From JAAUUJ01 sp964392245 (GTDB lineage Bacteria; Cyanobacteriota; Cyanobacteriia; Thermostichales; Thermostichaceae), in assembly GCA_964392245.1 (NCBI GenBank), contig CAYMOX010000002.1:1-64000 (forward strand): 64,000 nucleotides of DNA, given 5' to 3'. A model generated the notes under the pieces. The model was not told the origin of the DNA, ran no database searches, and was given only the letters and a program-made list of their open reading frames with translations. Made by a program: the position numbers and the translations under genes. This document shows positions 1-10,014 of the stretch, piece after piece. Each line of letters starts with the position of its first letter. The stretch's first letter is position 1.

Positions 1-103
1 GACGCAAAGCTTTATTGCGCACAAACTGAGCTGTACGGATCGCCTCATCAATGGCGGATTTTTGAGTGGGGTTGACCCGTGCTTTGAACTCGATGACTAA
101 CAA
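1..103 (-). CDS. tnpB: IS200/IS605-family TnpB (OrfB), N-terminal fragment at window edge
   Basis: Reading the minus strand from a TTG at 103 gives about 34 residues that run off the window: LLVIEFKARVNP, then AIDEAIRTAQFVRNK. This is the typical N-terminus of cyanobacterial TnpB/OrfB, the RNA-guided nuclease of IS605/IS1341-type elements. An in-frame TAG lies just upstream, so the TTG (with AGGA seven bases before it) is the best start. A hairpin typical of IS200/IS605 ends lies 65-85 bases upstream. Only the first tenth of the protein is visible, so intactness and the presence of tnpA cannot be judged. Confidence 0.7.
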   Translation of the reverse strand, partial: MLVIEFKARVNPTQKSAIDEAIRTAQFVRNKALR

Positions 104-169
104 CGTTTTATCCTAGCGAAAACTGGATAAAGTCGTTCGCCTGCAGCTCGCCGCCTTATATCACACGGC

Positions 170-187
170 TAAAGCCAGTGGGCTTTA
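170..187. repeat. Subterminal hairpin of the IS200/IS605-type left end
   Basis: A 7-bp stem (TAAAGCC / GGCTTTA) with a 4-base AGTG loop lies about 65 bases upstream of the tnpB start. IS200/IS605 elements lack terminal inverted repeats and carry such subterminal hairpins, recognised by TnpA. Sequence and position fit, so the outer boundary of the element should lie near 190-210. The exact cleavage site was not determined. Confidence 0.5.
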
Positions 188-363
188 CGGCGATTTCTGT
201 AACTCTGATCGGGTTGCAGAATCGCGTGCATGCCTTAGCCTCTTGACTGGTTTTGTTCTAGCTCAAAACACTATTTTGAGGACACTTGCAGAACTGGTAC
301 ATCTCCTGACCTGAACTGCTGCAGCCTCGCCAGACTGGATACCATCACGATTGAGAGGAAGCC

Positions 364-1806
364 ATGGCCGATGACCAATTTCGCCGCCAGCTTGCCAAGG
401 TTCTGGATGCCTGGGTCTCGGAGGGATTAATCGATCCACCTCAGCGGGAAAATCTTCGCCAGTATTACGATCTGGAGGATCTCCACCACTCTGCCTCTAA
501 TCGGTTTGCCACGGTGCTGCTCTCCATCGGGGCAGTCCTGATTGGCCTGGGGATCATTTCCTTTATTGCGGCGAACTGGACCCTGATCCCTCGCAGTCTG
601 CGGGCTCTGGTGAGTCTGGGATTGATGATCGGGTTGCAGGTGCAGGGATTTCGCCTCTGGCGTGTCGGCCACAAACCCCGTCTCGGATCGGTATTCCTGC
701 TGGTGGGGGAGCTGGCCATGGGGGCTGCCATCGGTTTGATGGCTCAGTGGGTGCAGGTGAGTGGACCCCCCTCAGGGTTGTTCATGGCCTGGAGTCTGGG
801 GGTGCTGGGCATGGCTTATGGGTTACGGCATACCCCCAGTGCCATTCTCGGGATCATTCTCTGGATGATCGGCTACTTCACCAACATTGCCTACGCTGGG
901 GCTGAGATCTGGCTGTACGCACCCGCCATCGGACCCTGGTTTATAGTGCTGTTGCTGCTACCGCTGGCCTACTGGTGCCGTTCTCGCTGGTTGATTGCCT
1001 GTGTCGGGATCAGCTGGTTGTCCTCAATGCCTGTCCTGGCCTGGGGGATCTGGCACCAGGTGGAGGGATCCTACCGCGTCCAAGATCAAGTTCAGATCTA
1101 TGCGTTGGGACTTACCTGGCTACTCGGAACTCTCAGCCTCTGGTACTGGAGCTTCTGGCATCAGCGGTTTTTACCCTGGTTTCGACTGCGGCTACGTTTA
1201 TCTCCTGCCCACCCACAACCGGTGGAAGAAGATGGAGGTCTGGAGTTTCATCCCACTGGACAGTTTCTGGCTCTGCTCAGCTTGTTGGGACTTCTGCATG
1301 TCTGGGGTTTTCGTAGAATCTACAACACTTTCTATACCGCAGTAGAAAAAACATCGGCCTGGCAACACCTTTTGATGTTGGATCCCAACCGTTTAACCAT
1401 TATCGCGTTGGTGATCCTGGTGATCCTTCTGGCCGTCAATCATTTCCGGGTTTTCCAGAGGCTGTCTTCAGACATGATAACCACAGATGTAATAGTGGGA
1501 ATCTCAGCCCTTTGTTTATCTCTGGCGTTGAGTGTTGGACAGTTGTTTGGACTGGTGCTGGTTCTGATCAATTTGACTTATTTTGCTCTAGCGGCAGCGA
1601 TTGCCTGGCAGGGATTACAACTGGGTCAGCGCTGGCGGTTCTGGTTAGGTCTACTGGGCTTAACCCTGCAAATTTTGACCCGCTTTTTTGAATACGACAC
1701 AGGTCTTCTGCTTCGTTCTGTGGTCCTGATCTGTTGTGGGGTAGGTGTGATCCTGGCCGGGTTACGGTTTGAACGGGAACGCACACTGAGCCGTGCTCAA
1801 AGTTAG
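364..1806 (+). CDS. DUF2157 domain polytopic membrane protein
   Basis: The 480-residue protein begins with a soluble helical segment (residues 1-45) typical of DUF2157. About a dozen hydrophobic helices follow, the first being LLSIGAVLIGLGIISFIAAN. The ATG at 364 is preceded by GAGAGGA, a good ribosome-binding site. The next gene, 27 bases downstream, encodes a GDYXXLXY protein; the DUF2157-GDYXXLXY pairing is common in bacteria and suggests a joint membrane function that is still unknown. A hydrophilic loop sits near residues 275-300. No enzymatic motif was found. Confidence 0.85.
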   Translation: MADDQFRRQLAKVLDAWVSEGLIDPPQRENLRQYYDLEDLHHSASNRFATVLLSIGAVLIGLGIISFIAANWTLIPRSLRALVSLGLMIGLQVQGFRLWRVGHKPRLGSVFLLVGELAMGAAIGLMAQWVQVSGPPSGLFMAWSLGVLGMAYGLRHTPSAILGIILWMIGYFTNIAYAGAEIWLYAPAIGPWFIVLLLLPLAYWCRSRWLIACVGISWLSSMPVLAWGIWHQVEGSYRVQDQVQIYALGLTWLLGTLSLWYWSFWHQRFLPWFRLRLRLSPAHPQPVEEDGGLEFHPTGQFLALLSLLGLLHVWGFRRIYNTFYTAVEKTSAWQHLLMLDPNRLTIIALVILVILLAVNHFRVFQRLSSDMITTDVIVGISALCLSLALSVGQLFGLVLVLINLTYFALAAAIAWQGLQLGQRWRFWLGLLGLTLQILTRFFEYDTGLLLRSVVLICCGVGVILAGLRFERERTLSRAQS

Positions 1807-1833
1807 TTTTCAATGGATGCAAAGGGATTTTTT

Positions 1834-2427
1834 ATGTCTCAACCAACAACAACCTCTATCGATCTGCAAACCAAGCCATCTTCTCCTCAAAAGATCACCT
1901 GGTGGAGGTGCTTGCTCCCTCTCGCAGCTCAGGCTTTGATTGTGATCAGTATTCCTGCCCAAAATGCCTACACGCTGGCTACAGGCACCACCGTTTATCT
2001 TCAGACGGCTCCTGTGGACCCCTACGATGTTCTGCGGGGCCGCTATGTGACTTTAGGCTATGTCATTACCCGCCTTGAACAACTGGACTCTCTGCCAGGC
2101 TGGTCCGAAGACTTTCGCCAGTTAGGAACTGAGTTGTATCTGGTGATCGAACCCTCCGGAGCAGGAGAGCGATCCCCCTGGCAAGCGGTGGCCATCCACG
2201 ATCACTATCCTCAAGAACTGCAACCTCAACAGCAGGTGATCAAAGGTCAGTGGCTCCACGGCAGACTTCAGATTGGCTTGAGTGAGTACTACATTCCTGA
2301 AGAGATCGGGGATGCACTGGAAGCCGATATGCGCCAGCAAAATGGCGAGGCACTCGCTGAGGTCAAAGTCGATAGCCGTGGCCATGCCGCCCTGGTGCAG
2401 TTATGGGTCAAAGATCACGTCTACTGA
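1834..2427 (+). CDS. GDYXXLXY domain protein
   Basis: The protein has about 197 residues, with one N-terminal membrane segment (LLPLAAQALIVISIPAQNAY) and an exported domain. The family signature is present as DPYDVLRGRYVTL, corresponding to the GDYxxLxY motif. An in-frame ATG at 1813 exists, but AAAGGG at 1821-1826 sits seven bases before the ATG at 1834, which is therefore the better start. It forms a two-gene unit with the DUF2157 protein upstream. The molecular role is unknown; the domain is thought to face the periplasm. Confidence 0.82.
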   Translation: MSQPTTTSIDLQTKPSSPQKITWWRCLLPLAAQALIVISIPAQNAYTLATGTTVYLQTAPVDPYDVLRGRYVTLGYVITRLEQLDSLPGWSEDFRQLGTELYLVIEPSGAGERSPWQAVAIHDHYPQELQPQQQVIKGQWLHGRLQIGLSEYYIPEEIGDALEADMRQQNGEALAEVKVDSRGHAALVQLWVKDHVY

Positions 2428-2474
2428 TCTCCGCCTGGGCCACCAGAGGAAGAGGAATGATCGGCATGGACATC

Positions 2475-5400
2475 TTAAAAATCGGTGGGATCGACCACCC
2501 GTAGAGTCCGGCTGAAGCTTTGTCCATACATTTCTGTCGGACTATACATCTCTTCGGCATGGGCAGGTAAGATGTGAAATTCCCCGGGGATCTCCGGACG
2601 AAATAGGTAAACAAATTCATGCTCACCCTGGGGCAAATCTGTGATGAAAAAGGTAATCCGATCATCGCGAATCGCCTGGTAGGTCCAGAACCAGTTCCAC
2701 CAGTAGTCCGCGCGAGCCGTCCTTCCTGTCAATTGTTGAGGATCTTGAGAGGTGATTTCGGCCCCACTGGGAAGCGGCTCTTCGATCATGACGTAGTTGC
2801 TGTCCCGAGCAGCTGTGACCTTCAGTCGACCTAAGAGAGTTTCACCTGCGTTCGCAGCCCCTCTCAACTCACGCTCTTCATAGATCAGCGTGCCATCTGC
2901 CTGTTCTCGCGGCGTCAGCCTATAGTACTGGCGCTCCACCTGAAATCCCTGATCCTCTCCCCCGATCGGTTCGCCAGCCACCACAGGACGAAAGGCTTCC
3001 AGACTGAGGCTGTAGTAAAGGGGGCCCGATCCACGGGTTTCGATCTGGATCATCTGCTCCCCCGGTTGGAGAAGCTCGGTATTCAGATCCACCGGAGACA
3101 GACTGACCTGACGTTGCAGCTCTGTGGAAGAAGGCACCCAGCGGCCCAACACTGCACCTGTGGTCAGATTTCGGATCCATACCTCCTCCGGCAGAGGATT
3201 CTGAGTGGCCGTGGCGGCGTAGTAGCTGGTCAGTCCCACGATGGCATCTGCTGTGGCTTTGGTGGTTAACCAGCGCTGGCTACCCCGGTGACCCAGGATC
3301 CAGTCCGCAATCGCCTCGGCACGGGGATCTTGCAATGCAGTAGCAGCCTCCAGCAGTGGCGCCGCAACTTCAGCAGCATCATAGGTAAACCGCTGCCATT
3401 GACGTCTGTTAGCACTCCCCTCTGCCTTTTGCACCCAGTGGTAGGTTTTATCCCCCGTCACCCTCTTCATGGCTGTATCTAACGAGATCTGGGCTGCCTG
3501 CCGATCCCCCAGTCGTAGCAACGCCAGCGTGCGATAGGCCAAGCCCCAGGTGGACAGGTCTTCCGGCACCGTGGACCGCACCGGCTCCAGATCTGCCTGC
3601 CCGAAGAGACTCAGGGCATACTCCACAACCATGAGGGTGTCTGCGTCTAGCGATCCCTGACTGACCTGCTCTTCCAGGTATTGGAGCCCCCGATCTTCGG
3701 AGCTGGAATCAATGGCAAAGTTGGCGGCATGAGCGCGGTGATACCCCATCAATACATAGCTGGTCAGAAAGGGATTTCCCTGATCAAATCGCCACCAGCC
3801 CCAGCTTCCATCCTGATTTTGTTGCTGTTGCAGGCGGGTAAATCCTTCCTTCATGATCTGAGGTAACCGCGCCAGAGTTTCTGACTGCAGAGTCAAACCT
3901 AACCTCTCCGCAGCCTGGACCACCGCCAGAGCGGGCAGGATCCGGCTCAGGGTCTGTTCAGTACAGCCGTAGGGAAATTGCACCAGATAATCCAATGCCC
4001 CCAGGAGATCGGCTGCAGGGTGAACCGCCAGCTGAATCTGACCCTCCAGGGATCCGGGGATGATCCTGTCCGGCAGGGTTAAGGATAGGGTTTGAGTTGG
4101 GTTCCGTTCACTCATGAATTGCCCTCGGTCCTGCCAGCGGAAACGGCTGCCGTAGGCTTGAATCGGCAAGGTTAACTGCATCCCATCCTGCAGATCCCCA
4201 GCCTCTGCCCAAACACGGACATTGATCTGGCCAGCAGATTTCACCTGGGTGGGCCATTCCACTCGGCGGGCACTTTGGGGCGCGACCTGGATCCGCTGGG
4301 TCAGTTCTGTTTCTGGAATCAGAGCCGAGGGAACCTCCAGCCGGACATTAACCTCCTGTGGCTGTGAGGTTTGATTCTGGACCACTGCCGTTAGCCGCAG
4401 TTGATCTCCTGTGGTGAAAAAGCGGGGTGTGGCCAGCCTCACCAACAGATCTTTCGTAACCGTTAGCGTTGTTTGTGTGGATCCGACCTGGGTATCGGCA
4501 GTAATCGCGCGAGCGGTGAGTCTCCAGGTGGTGAGATTATCAGGAAGTTGTACCTCCACCTCAGCCAGCCCCGATGGATCGGTGGTGATGTCAGGGAACC
4601 AGGCGGCTGTATCTCGAAAATCCTGTCGAAGCTGGTTGGCCAGTTTGTCCTGCCCTCCCGGATACTGTTGGGGGAACGAGGTGCTGGTATTGACACTGTT
4701 GTAGCGCCGTTGAAAGAAATAGCGACGAATATCCGGGGTGCTATCAGGGCGCAGGATGTAGATCCCTTCATCCACCACCCCCAAACTGACTTCCGCAGGG
4801 ACCGGGTTCCCCTGGGCATCTTTGGTGCGCACAGTCACCAGGGCAGTTTCTCCGGGCTGATAACGCTTCCGATCCGTCTCCAGCTCCACGGTCAGGAACT
4901 GATCCAGAGGTGACACCCGGATCACTATTTCCCCCTGATAAAGCTGTCGCTGGGATCCCACCACGGTTACTGAGAAATAGACGTTAGGTTGATAGATGGC
5001 CTGAATAGGTAGCTCCACTGTCAGCAACTGACCGGAAAACTGGCGAACCTCTGCCTGGTAAAGCGTGTTTCCCTCAACTGTTAGCAATGCATAGGCATCC
5101 GGAATCGGGGAAGTGATCACCAGTTGTGCTGTGTCCCCAACGCGATAGACCTGCTGGTCAGCGATCACTTCAATGGCCGACCGTTCTCCACTCCAATGGG
5201 AGGCAGGATCCCTGGGGTTACTGATCCAGAGATGGGTGGTATCTTCAACCACCTGACCGCGACCATCTCGGGCCCGCACATTAATGCGGTAATCGCCTGT
5301 CGTCAGATCGGGGGGAATGCGCAAAGCAATCTCACCTTCTCCCCCCTCCACCTCAAACGGTTGGGTCAGCACCGTGCGCAGGCGTCGATAAGCTTGCTTC

Positions 5401-7295
5401 TCACTTTTCCAGACCCATGCTTCCAGGCTGAGCGAACCGGAGAGGGAACGCGGTTCCTGATCATAGCCAAAGGCTCGTACCTGGTAAGAGACCACTTCCC
5501 CAGGCCGTGCAATCCACTGATCCCCTTCGACAAACAGAGCCAGATCACTCTGGGTAACGCGCAGACGACCATCTCGGGTCACGGAGCGGCGACTGATGTC
5601 GGTGACTTGAGCTTCAATCCGTAATTCCTGGACAGGGGGTTCACCAAAATAGCTGTCTGCTTCCCCCCAGGCATCATCCGCCAGCACCTGATCCAGGCGA
5701 ATTTGGGCTACACCCCCTGAATCCGTGAAGGCATCTCCCTCTGCGATCACATCTCCATAGCCACCGTAGTAGCTGTACTGTTCCCGTTGCAGATCAGACT
5801 GAAAAAAGGCTTCTTCTGGAGAAGGAGGTAGAACACGGTAACGGTAGCTCCAGTCAGGGCTGCGGTAGATGATGTAGTGCACCTCCGCCTCAGCGACGGG
5901 ACCGCCAAAGAGGTATTCGGCAGTGATGTTAACGTTGGTCGATTCTCCCTGTCGGATCCATTCCTGATCCGGGGTAATCCTGACATCGAATTCGGGTTTG
6001 CGATACTCTTCGACAGAAATAAAACTGTAGTCGGTTTCACCGTCAGGCAGGATCAGTTGTAACTCAAATGAACCTAGATCGGTTACTTCAGGCAGGCTAA
6101 AACTACCGTGTACCGTACCAAAATCACTGGTCCTCAGTTGCTGATCCTCCAGGGTATCCCCCTTCGGCGTCTTAATATGGACCTGAATAGGAAGATCCCG
6201 AGGGGGTGTACGGTAAGTCTCCCCCTGAGGATGATGGCGAATGATGCTGCGGAAATAGACCGTTTGGCCAGGACGGTAAAGAGGGCGATCGGTGTAGGTA
6301 TAGATGCGGTACTGCTGGCTGGAACCGTACACATAGCTACTGGACAGGGCTTCAAATTGCTGATCAGCCGTTTGGGCATAAAGGGTCCACTGTCCACTTG
6401 GTTGCTGATCGGTCGGGAGCATGATGCGGGCAAGTCCCTGGGCATCCGTCTTGACCTGGAGGGGGGGCTGGTCCCATCGTTCGGCATCAAACAGCTGCAG
6501 TGCCACTGCCTCCAGAGGGATTTGCTGGCTGAGATCCACCGCCTGCGCCAACAGTTCTTCTGCCGTCTGCTTCAGGATCAACCCCAGGTCAGTAACTGTA
6601 AACCAGTAGGAAGAGGTGACGGTGGTCTGATCCAATCCTGTTCCTGTGGCTGTGAGTCGGTAACTGCCTGGGGGTAGCTCTCCGGGGATGGGTAAGCTCA
6701 TGGCAATCCAGCCATCCTCACTAGGAGCAGGTAAAGCCTGGGTCCAAATTCTGAGGGGGGCCTCTGACAGCGTCTGGCTTTGGGGAATTCCATAGCCATA
6801 GGGATCCGCAAGATCTTTGAGTTCTGAAGTGCCCAGGTAGTCCTGCAAATTGAGAGGATCCAGCTGTAAATCCAGACGGGCCAGACCTGAGGTGCGAATA
6901 TTCACCTGAGGCGTTTCCTGAGTGGTAAACACCTGACTGGTTCCATACATGCTGAGGGCGGGGGGGAGCCGCCGCAATTCCACCGGATCGAGATCTAGTG
7001 ACTGTCCTTCTCGCACTGGTGCTGAAGTCTGGATAGTAGCAGTTTCGTACCCTGGAGCTTGTACTCGGACACTGTAGTTGCCTGTGGGTAAGCCGCGCAG
7101 ACGGTAATGGCCATCAGGACCCACGTAGACCCCCCTCACCACTGGTCCAGCAGCGATCACCTGGGTGTTGGGCCATTCTCCTTCGGTGGGAAGCTGGATC
7201 TGTCCTTGCAATGAACCAGTGGGGGGCTCAGAAAGTATAATTGCTGCCCCCATGCCCAAGAGCACAAAGAGCAGCACCAACCACCGCTTCCACAT
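2475..7295 (-). CDS. Bacterial alpha-2-macroglobulin family protein
   Basis: This is a 1606-residue protein with an N-terminal membrane anchor or signal (WLVLLFVLLGMGAAIIL). Next come a carboxypeptidase-regulatory-like fold (about 28-95) and MG domains, including the MG2 hallmark TDRPLYRPGQTVYFRS near residue 335. The thioester motif CTEQ lies near residue 1108, within the alpha-helical thioester domain. Such proteins trap proteases in the periplasm by a thioester-linked bait mechanism. In proteobacteria they often pair with PBP1C; no such partner is next door here. No lipobox was seen, so anchoring is probably by an uncleaved helix. Start ATG with AGAGGA six bases upstream. Confidence 0.92.
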   Translation of the reverse strand: MWKRWLVLLFVLLGMGAAIILSEPPTGSLQGQIQLPTEGEWPNTQVIAAGPVVRGVYVGPDGHYRLRGLPTGNYSVRVQAPGYETATIQTSAPVREGQSLDLDPVELRRLPPALSMYGTSQVFTTQETPQVNIRTSGLARLDLQLDPLNLQDYLGTSELKDLADPYGYGIPQSQTLSEAPLRIWTQALPAPSEDGWIAMSLPIPGELPPGSYRLTATGTGLDQTTVTSSYWFTVTDLGLILKQTAEELLAQAVDLSQQIPLEAVALQLFDAERWDQPPLQVKTDAQGLARIMLPTDQQPSGQWTLYAQTADQQFEALSSSYVYGSSQQYRIYTYTDRPLYRPGQTVYFRSIIRHHPQGETYRTPPRDLPIQVHIKTPKGDTLEDQQLRTSDFGTVHGSFSLPEVTDLGSFELQLILPDGETDYSFISVEEYRKPEFDVRITPDQEWIRQGESTNVNITAEYLFGGPVAEAEVHYIIYRSPDWSYRYRVLPPSPEEAFFQSDLQREQYSYYGGYGDVIAEGDAFTDSGGVAQIRLDQVLADDAWGEADSYFGEPPVQELRIEAQVTDISRRSVTRDGRLRVTQSDLALFVEGDQWIARPGEVVSYQVRAFGYDQEPRSLSGSLSLEAWVWKSEKQAYRRLRTVLTQPFEVEGGEGEIALRIPPDLTTGDYRINVRARDGRGQVVEDTTHLWISNPRDPASHWSGERSAIEVIADQQVYRVGDTAQLVITSPIPDAYALLTVEGNTLYQAEVRQFSGQLLTVELPIQAIYQPNVYFSVTVVGSQRQLYQGEIVIRVSPLDQFLTVELETDRKRYQPGETALVTVRTKDAQGNPVPAEVSLGVVDEGIYILRPDSTPDIRRYFFQRRYNSVNTSTSFPQQYPGGQDKLANQLRQDFRDTAAWFPDITTDPSGLAEVEVQLPDNLTTWRLTARAITADTQVGSTQTTLTVTKDLLVRLATPRFFTTGDQLRLTAVVQNQTSQPQEVNVRLEVPSALIPETELTQRIQVAPQSARRVEWPTQVKSAGQINVRVWAEAGDLQDGMQLTLPIQAYGSRFRWQDRGQFMSERNPTQTLSLTLPDRIIPGSLEGQIQLAVHPAADLLGALDYLVQFPYGCTEQTLSRILPALAVVQAAERLGLTLQSETLARLPQIMKEGFTRLQQQQNQDGSWGWWRFDQGNPFLTSYVLMGYHRAHAANFAIDSSSEDRGLQYLEEQVSQGSLDADTLMVVEYALSLFGQADLEPVRSTVPEDLSTWGLAYRTLALLRLGDRQAAQISLDTAMKRVTGDKTYHWVQKAEGSANRRQWQRFTYDAAEVAAPLLEAATALQDPRAEAIADWILGHRGSQRWLTTKATADAIVGLTSYYAATATQNPLPEEVWIRNLTTGAVLGRWVPSSTELQRQVSLSPVDLNTELLQPGEQMIQIETRGSGPLYYSLSLEAFRPVVAGEPIGGEDQGFQVERQYYRLTPREQADGTLIYEERELRGAANAGETLLGRLKVTAARDSNYVMIEEPLPSGAEITSQDPQQLTGRTARADYWWNWFWTYQAIRDDRITFFITDLPQGEHEFVYLFRPEIPGEFHILPAHAEEMYSPTEMYGQSFSRTLRVVDPTDF

Positions 7296-7373
7296 AGGGT
7301 TCCTCTCAATCCTGGCTCAGCCCCTTGAGCTTAGCGCTGAGAGCATGGCCTGTCCTGCGGGTGAAGCCATGAA

Positions 7374-8615
7374 TTAGGCCTGAACTAGATCGAAGATCTT
7401 GAACATAGGTAGATACATCGCGACAATAATGCAACCCACCATGCCGCCAAGCACCACAATCAGAACCGGTTCCATCAAACTGGTGAGGGCCTTCACCGCC
7501 TCTTCCACCTCCAGTTCATAGAAGTCAGCCACTTTCATGAGCATGGCATCCAGTTCACCGGTTTCCTCCCCCACCGCAATCATCTGAACTGCCATAATCG
7601 GGAAGACTTTAGCACGGTCAATGGCGGGAGAAATTTGTCCTCCTTCTGAGATGGACTGACGAGAGGCATCGACTGCGTTGGAGATCACCGTATTTCCTGC
7701 AGTATCGCGGCAGATTTCTAAGGCAGTTAAGACCGGCACACCCGAGCGGGTGAGGGCTCCAAAGGTACGGCAGAAGCGAGCAACCGCAGATTTTTGAATC
7801 AGATCTCCAAATACAGGAGTTTTGAGAGAGATGCTGTCAATTGTCAGTTTACCTGTAGGAGTGGAGTAGAAGCGTACGTAGGCAAACCCTATCATCAATA
7901 CAAAGAAAATCGCCCCCAAACTATAGGCAGGGGTCCGTAAAAACTTACTGATATTCATGAAAAACTGAGTGAAGGCTGGCAACTCACCTCCTAATTCTTC
8001 ATAAACTCCCTCAAAAGTGGGAAGAATGAAAATCACCATCCCCAGGAAAATACCAACAGCCAGAATACACACCACTACAGGGTAGGTGAGGGCAGATTTG
8101 ATCTGCTTGGCCAAGCGATCCACATCCTCAAGCAATTTAGCGAGACGGTTTAGACATTCATCCAGAACACCCCCGACTTCCCCGGCCTGCACCATACTGC
8201 AGTAAAGGCCATCAAAAGCATCAGGGAAGGGTCGGATCGAATCAGAGAGATTTTTCCCTGACTCAACATCCGCCTTGATCACCTTCAAATATTTTTTTAG
8301 CTTGGGGTTGGTGGTCTGCTCAGCCATAATCGTCAGGGAGCGAACCATGGAAACACCTGCGTTAATCAGGGCGGCAAACTGTCGTGAAAACACTGCCTTA
8401 TCCCGAGTATCAATGCCTCCTAGGAGCAGATCCGAAATGCCCCCCAGGGAGAGGCTGTCAAGGGATACTAGCCCTTTCACTTCTTGAATATCTTCAGGTT
8501 TGGCAAAAATACCCTGTTGACGGAGTTGTGTGCGTGCCTCAGCCAGCGTAGCGGCTGTTACAGTCTTGCGTACTGGCTGACCTGCTTGTAACCCTTTTAC
8601 CTTAAACTGCGGCAT
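7374..8615 (-). CDS. pilC: Type IV pilus inner-membrane platform protein PilC
   Basis: The 413-residue protein has two T2SS-F domains and three hydrophobic segments, among them VVVCILAVGIFLGMVIFILP near residue 180 and a C-terminal helix. It is the inner-membrane platform on which the PilB and PilT motors act during pilus extension and retraction. Length and order match cyanobacterial PilC. It is the last gene of the minus-strand cluster pilB-pilT-pilC, with about 176 bases between pilT and pilC. Confidence 0.95.
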   Translation of the reverse strand: MPQFKVKGLQAGQPVRKTVTAATLAEARTQLRQQGIFAKPEDIQEVKGLVSLDSLSLGGISDLLLGGIDTRDKAVFSRQFAALINAGVSMVRSLTIMAEQTTNPKLKKYLKVIKADVESGKNLSDSIRPFPDAFDGLYCSMVQAGEVGGVLDECLNRLAKLLEDVDRLAKQIKSALTYPVVVCILAVGIFLGMVIFILPTFEGVYEELGGELPAFTQFFMNISKFLRTPAYSLGAIFFVLMIGFAYVRFYSTPTGKLTIDSISLKTPVFGDLIQKSAVARFCRTFGALTRSGVPVLTALEICRDTAGNTVISNAVDASRQSISEGGQISPAIDRAKVFPIMAVQMIAVGEETGELDAMLMKVADFYELEVEEAVKALTSLMEPVLIVVLGGMVGCIIVAMYLPMFKIFDLVQA

Positions 8616-8791
8616 GACCTCATCCTCTTATGGCCTGGACTATCAGACTTCACAGAAAAATACATGAAAATAGAAATCACCAGCTCCTGACCCGCCTTGG
8701 AGATGCTGGTGAGCATTGCTAGCTTGAGCTTAACCATAAATCTGCAAATGTGCTATAGGCGGATCAAGCACACCTGGATTGAAAAGTAACC

Positions 8792-9916
8792 TTAGCGTCG
8801 AGCGGCGACTGCAGGTTTGCGGGTGGTGGTGGCCGTTGGAGTGACAGTACCGATGAGACGCTGCAGCTCTTCCGGACGGGAGGTCTTGCCCATGGCCACA
8901 TCAAAGGAGATGGCTCCATCCTCGTAGAGATCGGCCAGACGACGCTCCAGAGTTTGCATACCCATTTTGCCACCTGTCTGAATCGCCGAGTAAATTTGAG
9001 CGGATTTACCTTCCCGAATCAGGTTAGAAATGGCTGGGGTAACAATCATGATCTCCTGGACCAGAACCCGACTGAACTGTCCGGGTTGCGGATTATGGCG
9101 AGGAGCTAGGGTCTGGGAAAATACAGCCCGCAGGGAGTTGGATAGCTGTACACGGATCTGCTGCTGTTGCTCAGGTGGGAACACATCCACCATCCGGTCA
9201 ACGGTTTGGGCTGCAGAACTGGTGTGGAGAGTGCCGAAGACCAAGTGACCAGTTTCGGAGGCTGTAATCGCCAGTTGAATCGTTTCCAGGTCACGCAACT
9301 CACCAATGAGGATAATATCCGGGTCTTCCCGCATGGCAGCTTTCAGGGCATTGGCAAAACTCTTGGTGTCTTCTCCCAATTGCCGCTGGTGAATAATACT
9401 TTTGATGGGAGTGTAGACATACTCAATCGGATCCTCAATGGTGAGGATATGCTCTGCCCGCTCGCGGTTGATCATGTCGATCATGGAGGCCAGGGTGGTG
9501 GTTTTTCCAGAACCCGTGGGACCAGTCACCAGGATGAGGCCGCGAGGGATGCGCGCCATCTCTTTGACGATATCCGGCATCCCGAGTTTGTCGATGTTGG
9601 GGATCTCAGAGGAAAGGGCCCGCATGGCACAGGCATAGGTGCCCCGATCTTTGTAAACGTTGACCCGGAAACGGCCAATGCCCCGTACCCCATAAGAGCA
9701 GTCCAATTCCCAGGTTTGCTCCAACTGCTTGCGCTGGGTGTTGTTCAGCATGCTAAAGATCAGCTTCTGGACTTCTTCTGCCATCAGCGGCTCATGCTCC
9801 GTAGGCTCGAGATGGCCACCTACACGGAAGTAGGGAGGTAAGCCCACAGAGATGTGAATATCTGAACCACCCTTCTGGACAACCGCTTCCATCAGGTCTT
9901 CGATCATCAGAGCCAT
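8792..9916 (-). CDS. pilT: Type IV pilus retraction ATPase PilT
   Basis: The 374-residue protein contains the Walker A motif GPTGSGKT at residues 132-139, the Walker B region REDPDIILIGE and the His box GHLVFGTLHT. Together these define the PilT/PilU retraction ATPases, hexameric motors that depolymerise pilin for twitching motility and DNA uptake. The C-terminus carries a short basic Ala/Thr/Arg tail, as in other cyanobacteria. It lies 98 bases downstream of pilB. Confidence 0.96.
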   Translation of the reverse strand: MALMIEDLMEAVVQKGGSDIHISVGLPPYFRVGGHLEPTEHEPLMAEEVQKLIFSMLNNTQRKQLEQTWELDCSYGVRGIGRFRVNVYKDRGTYACAMRALSSEIPNIDKLGMPDIVKEMARIPRGLILVTGPTGSGKTTTLASMIDMINRERAEHILTIEDPIEYVYTPIKSIIHQRQLGEDTKSFANALKAAMREDPDIILIGELRDLETIQLAITASETGHLVFGTLHTSSAAQTVDRMVDVFPPEQQQQIRVQLSNSLRAVFSQTLAPRHNPQPGQFSRVLVQEIMIVTPAISNLIREGKSAQIYSAIQTGGKMGMQTLERRLADLYEDGAISFDVAMGKTSRPEELQRLIGTVTPTATTTRKPAVAARR

Positions 9917-10014
9917 AGGTGTTGATCCCCTTCAGAGAGTTTGTTGCATGCAATGTTAACGGGACAATGGCGAGGTTCAGTCTCCATTAGCCCCAGAATT
10001 CTAACCCAACTTGA

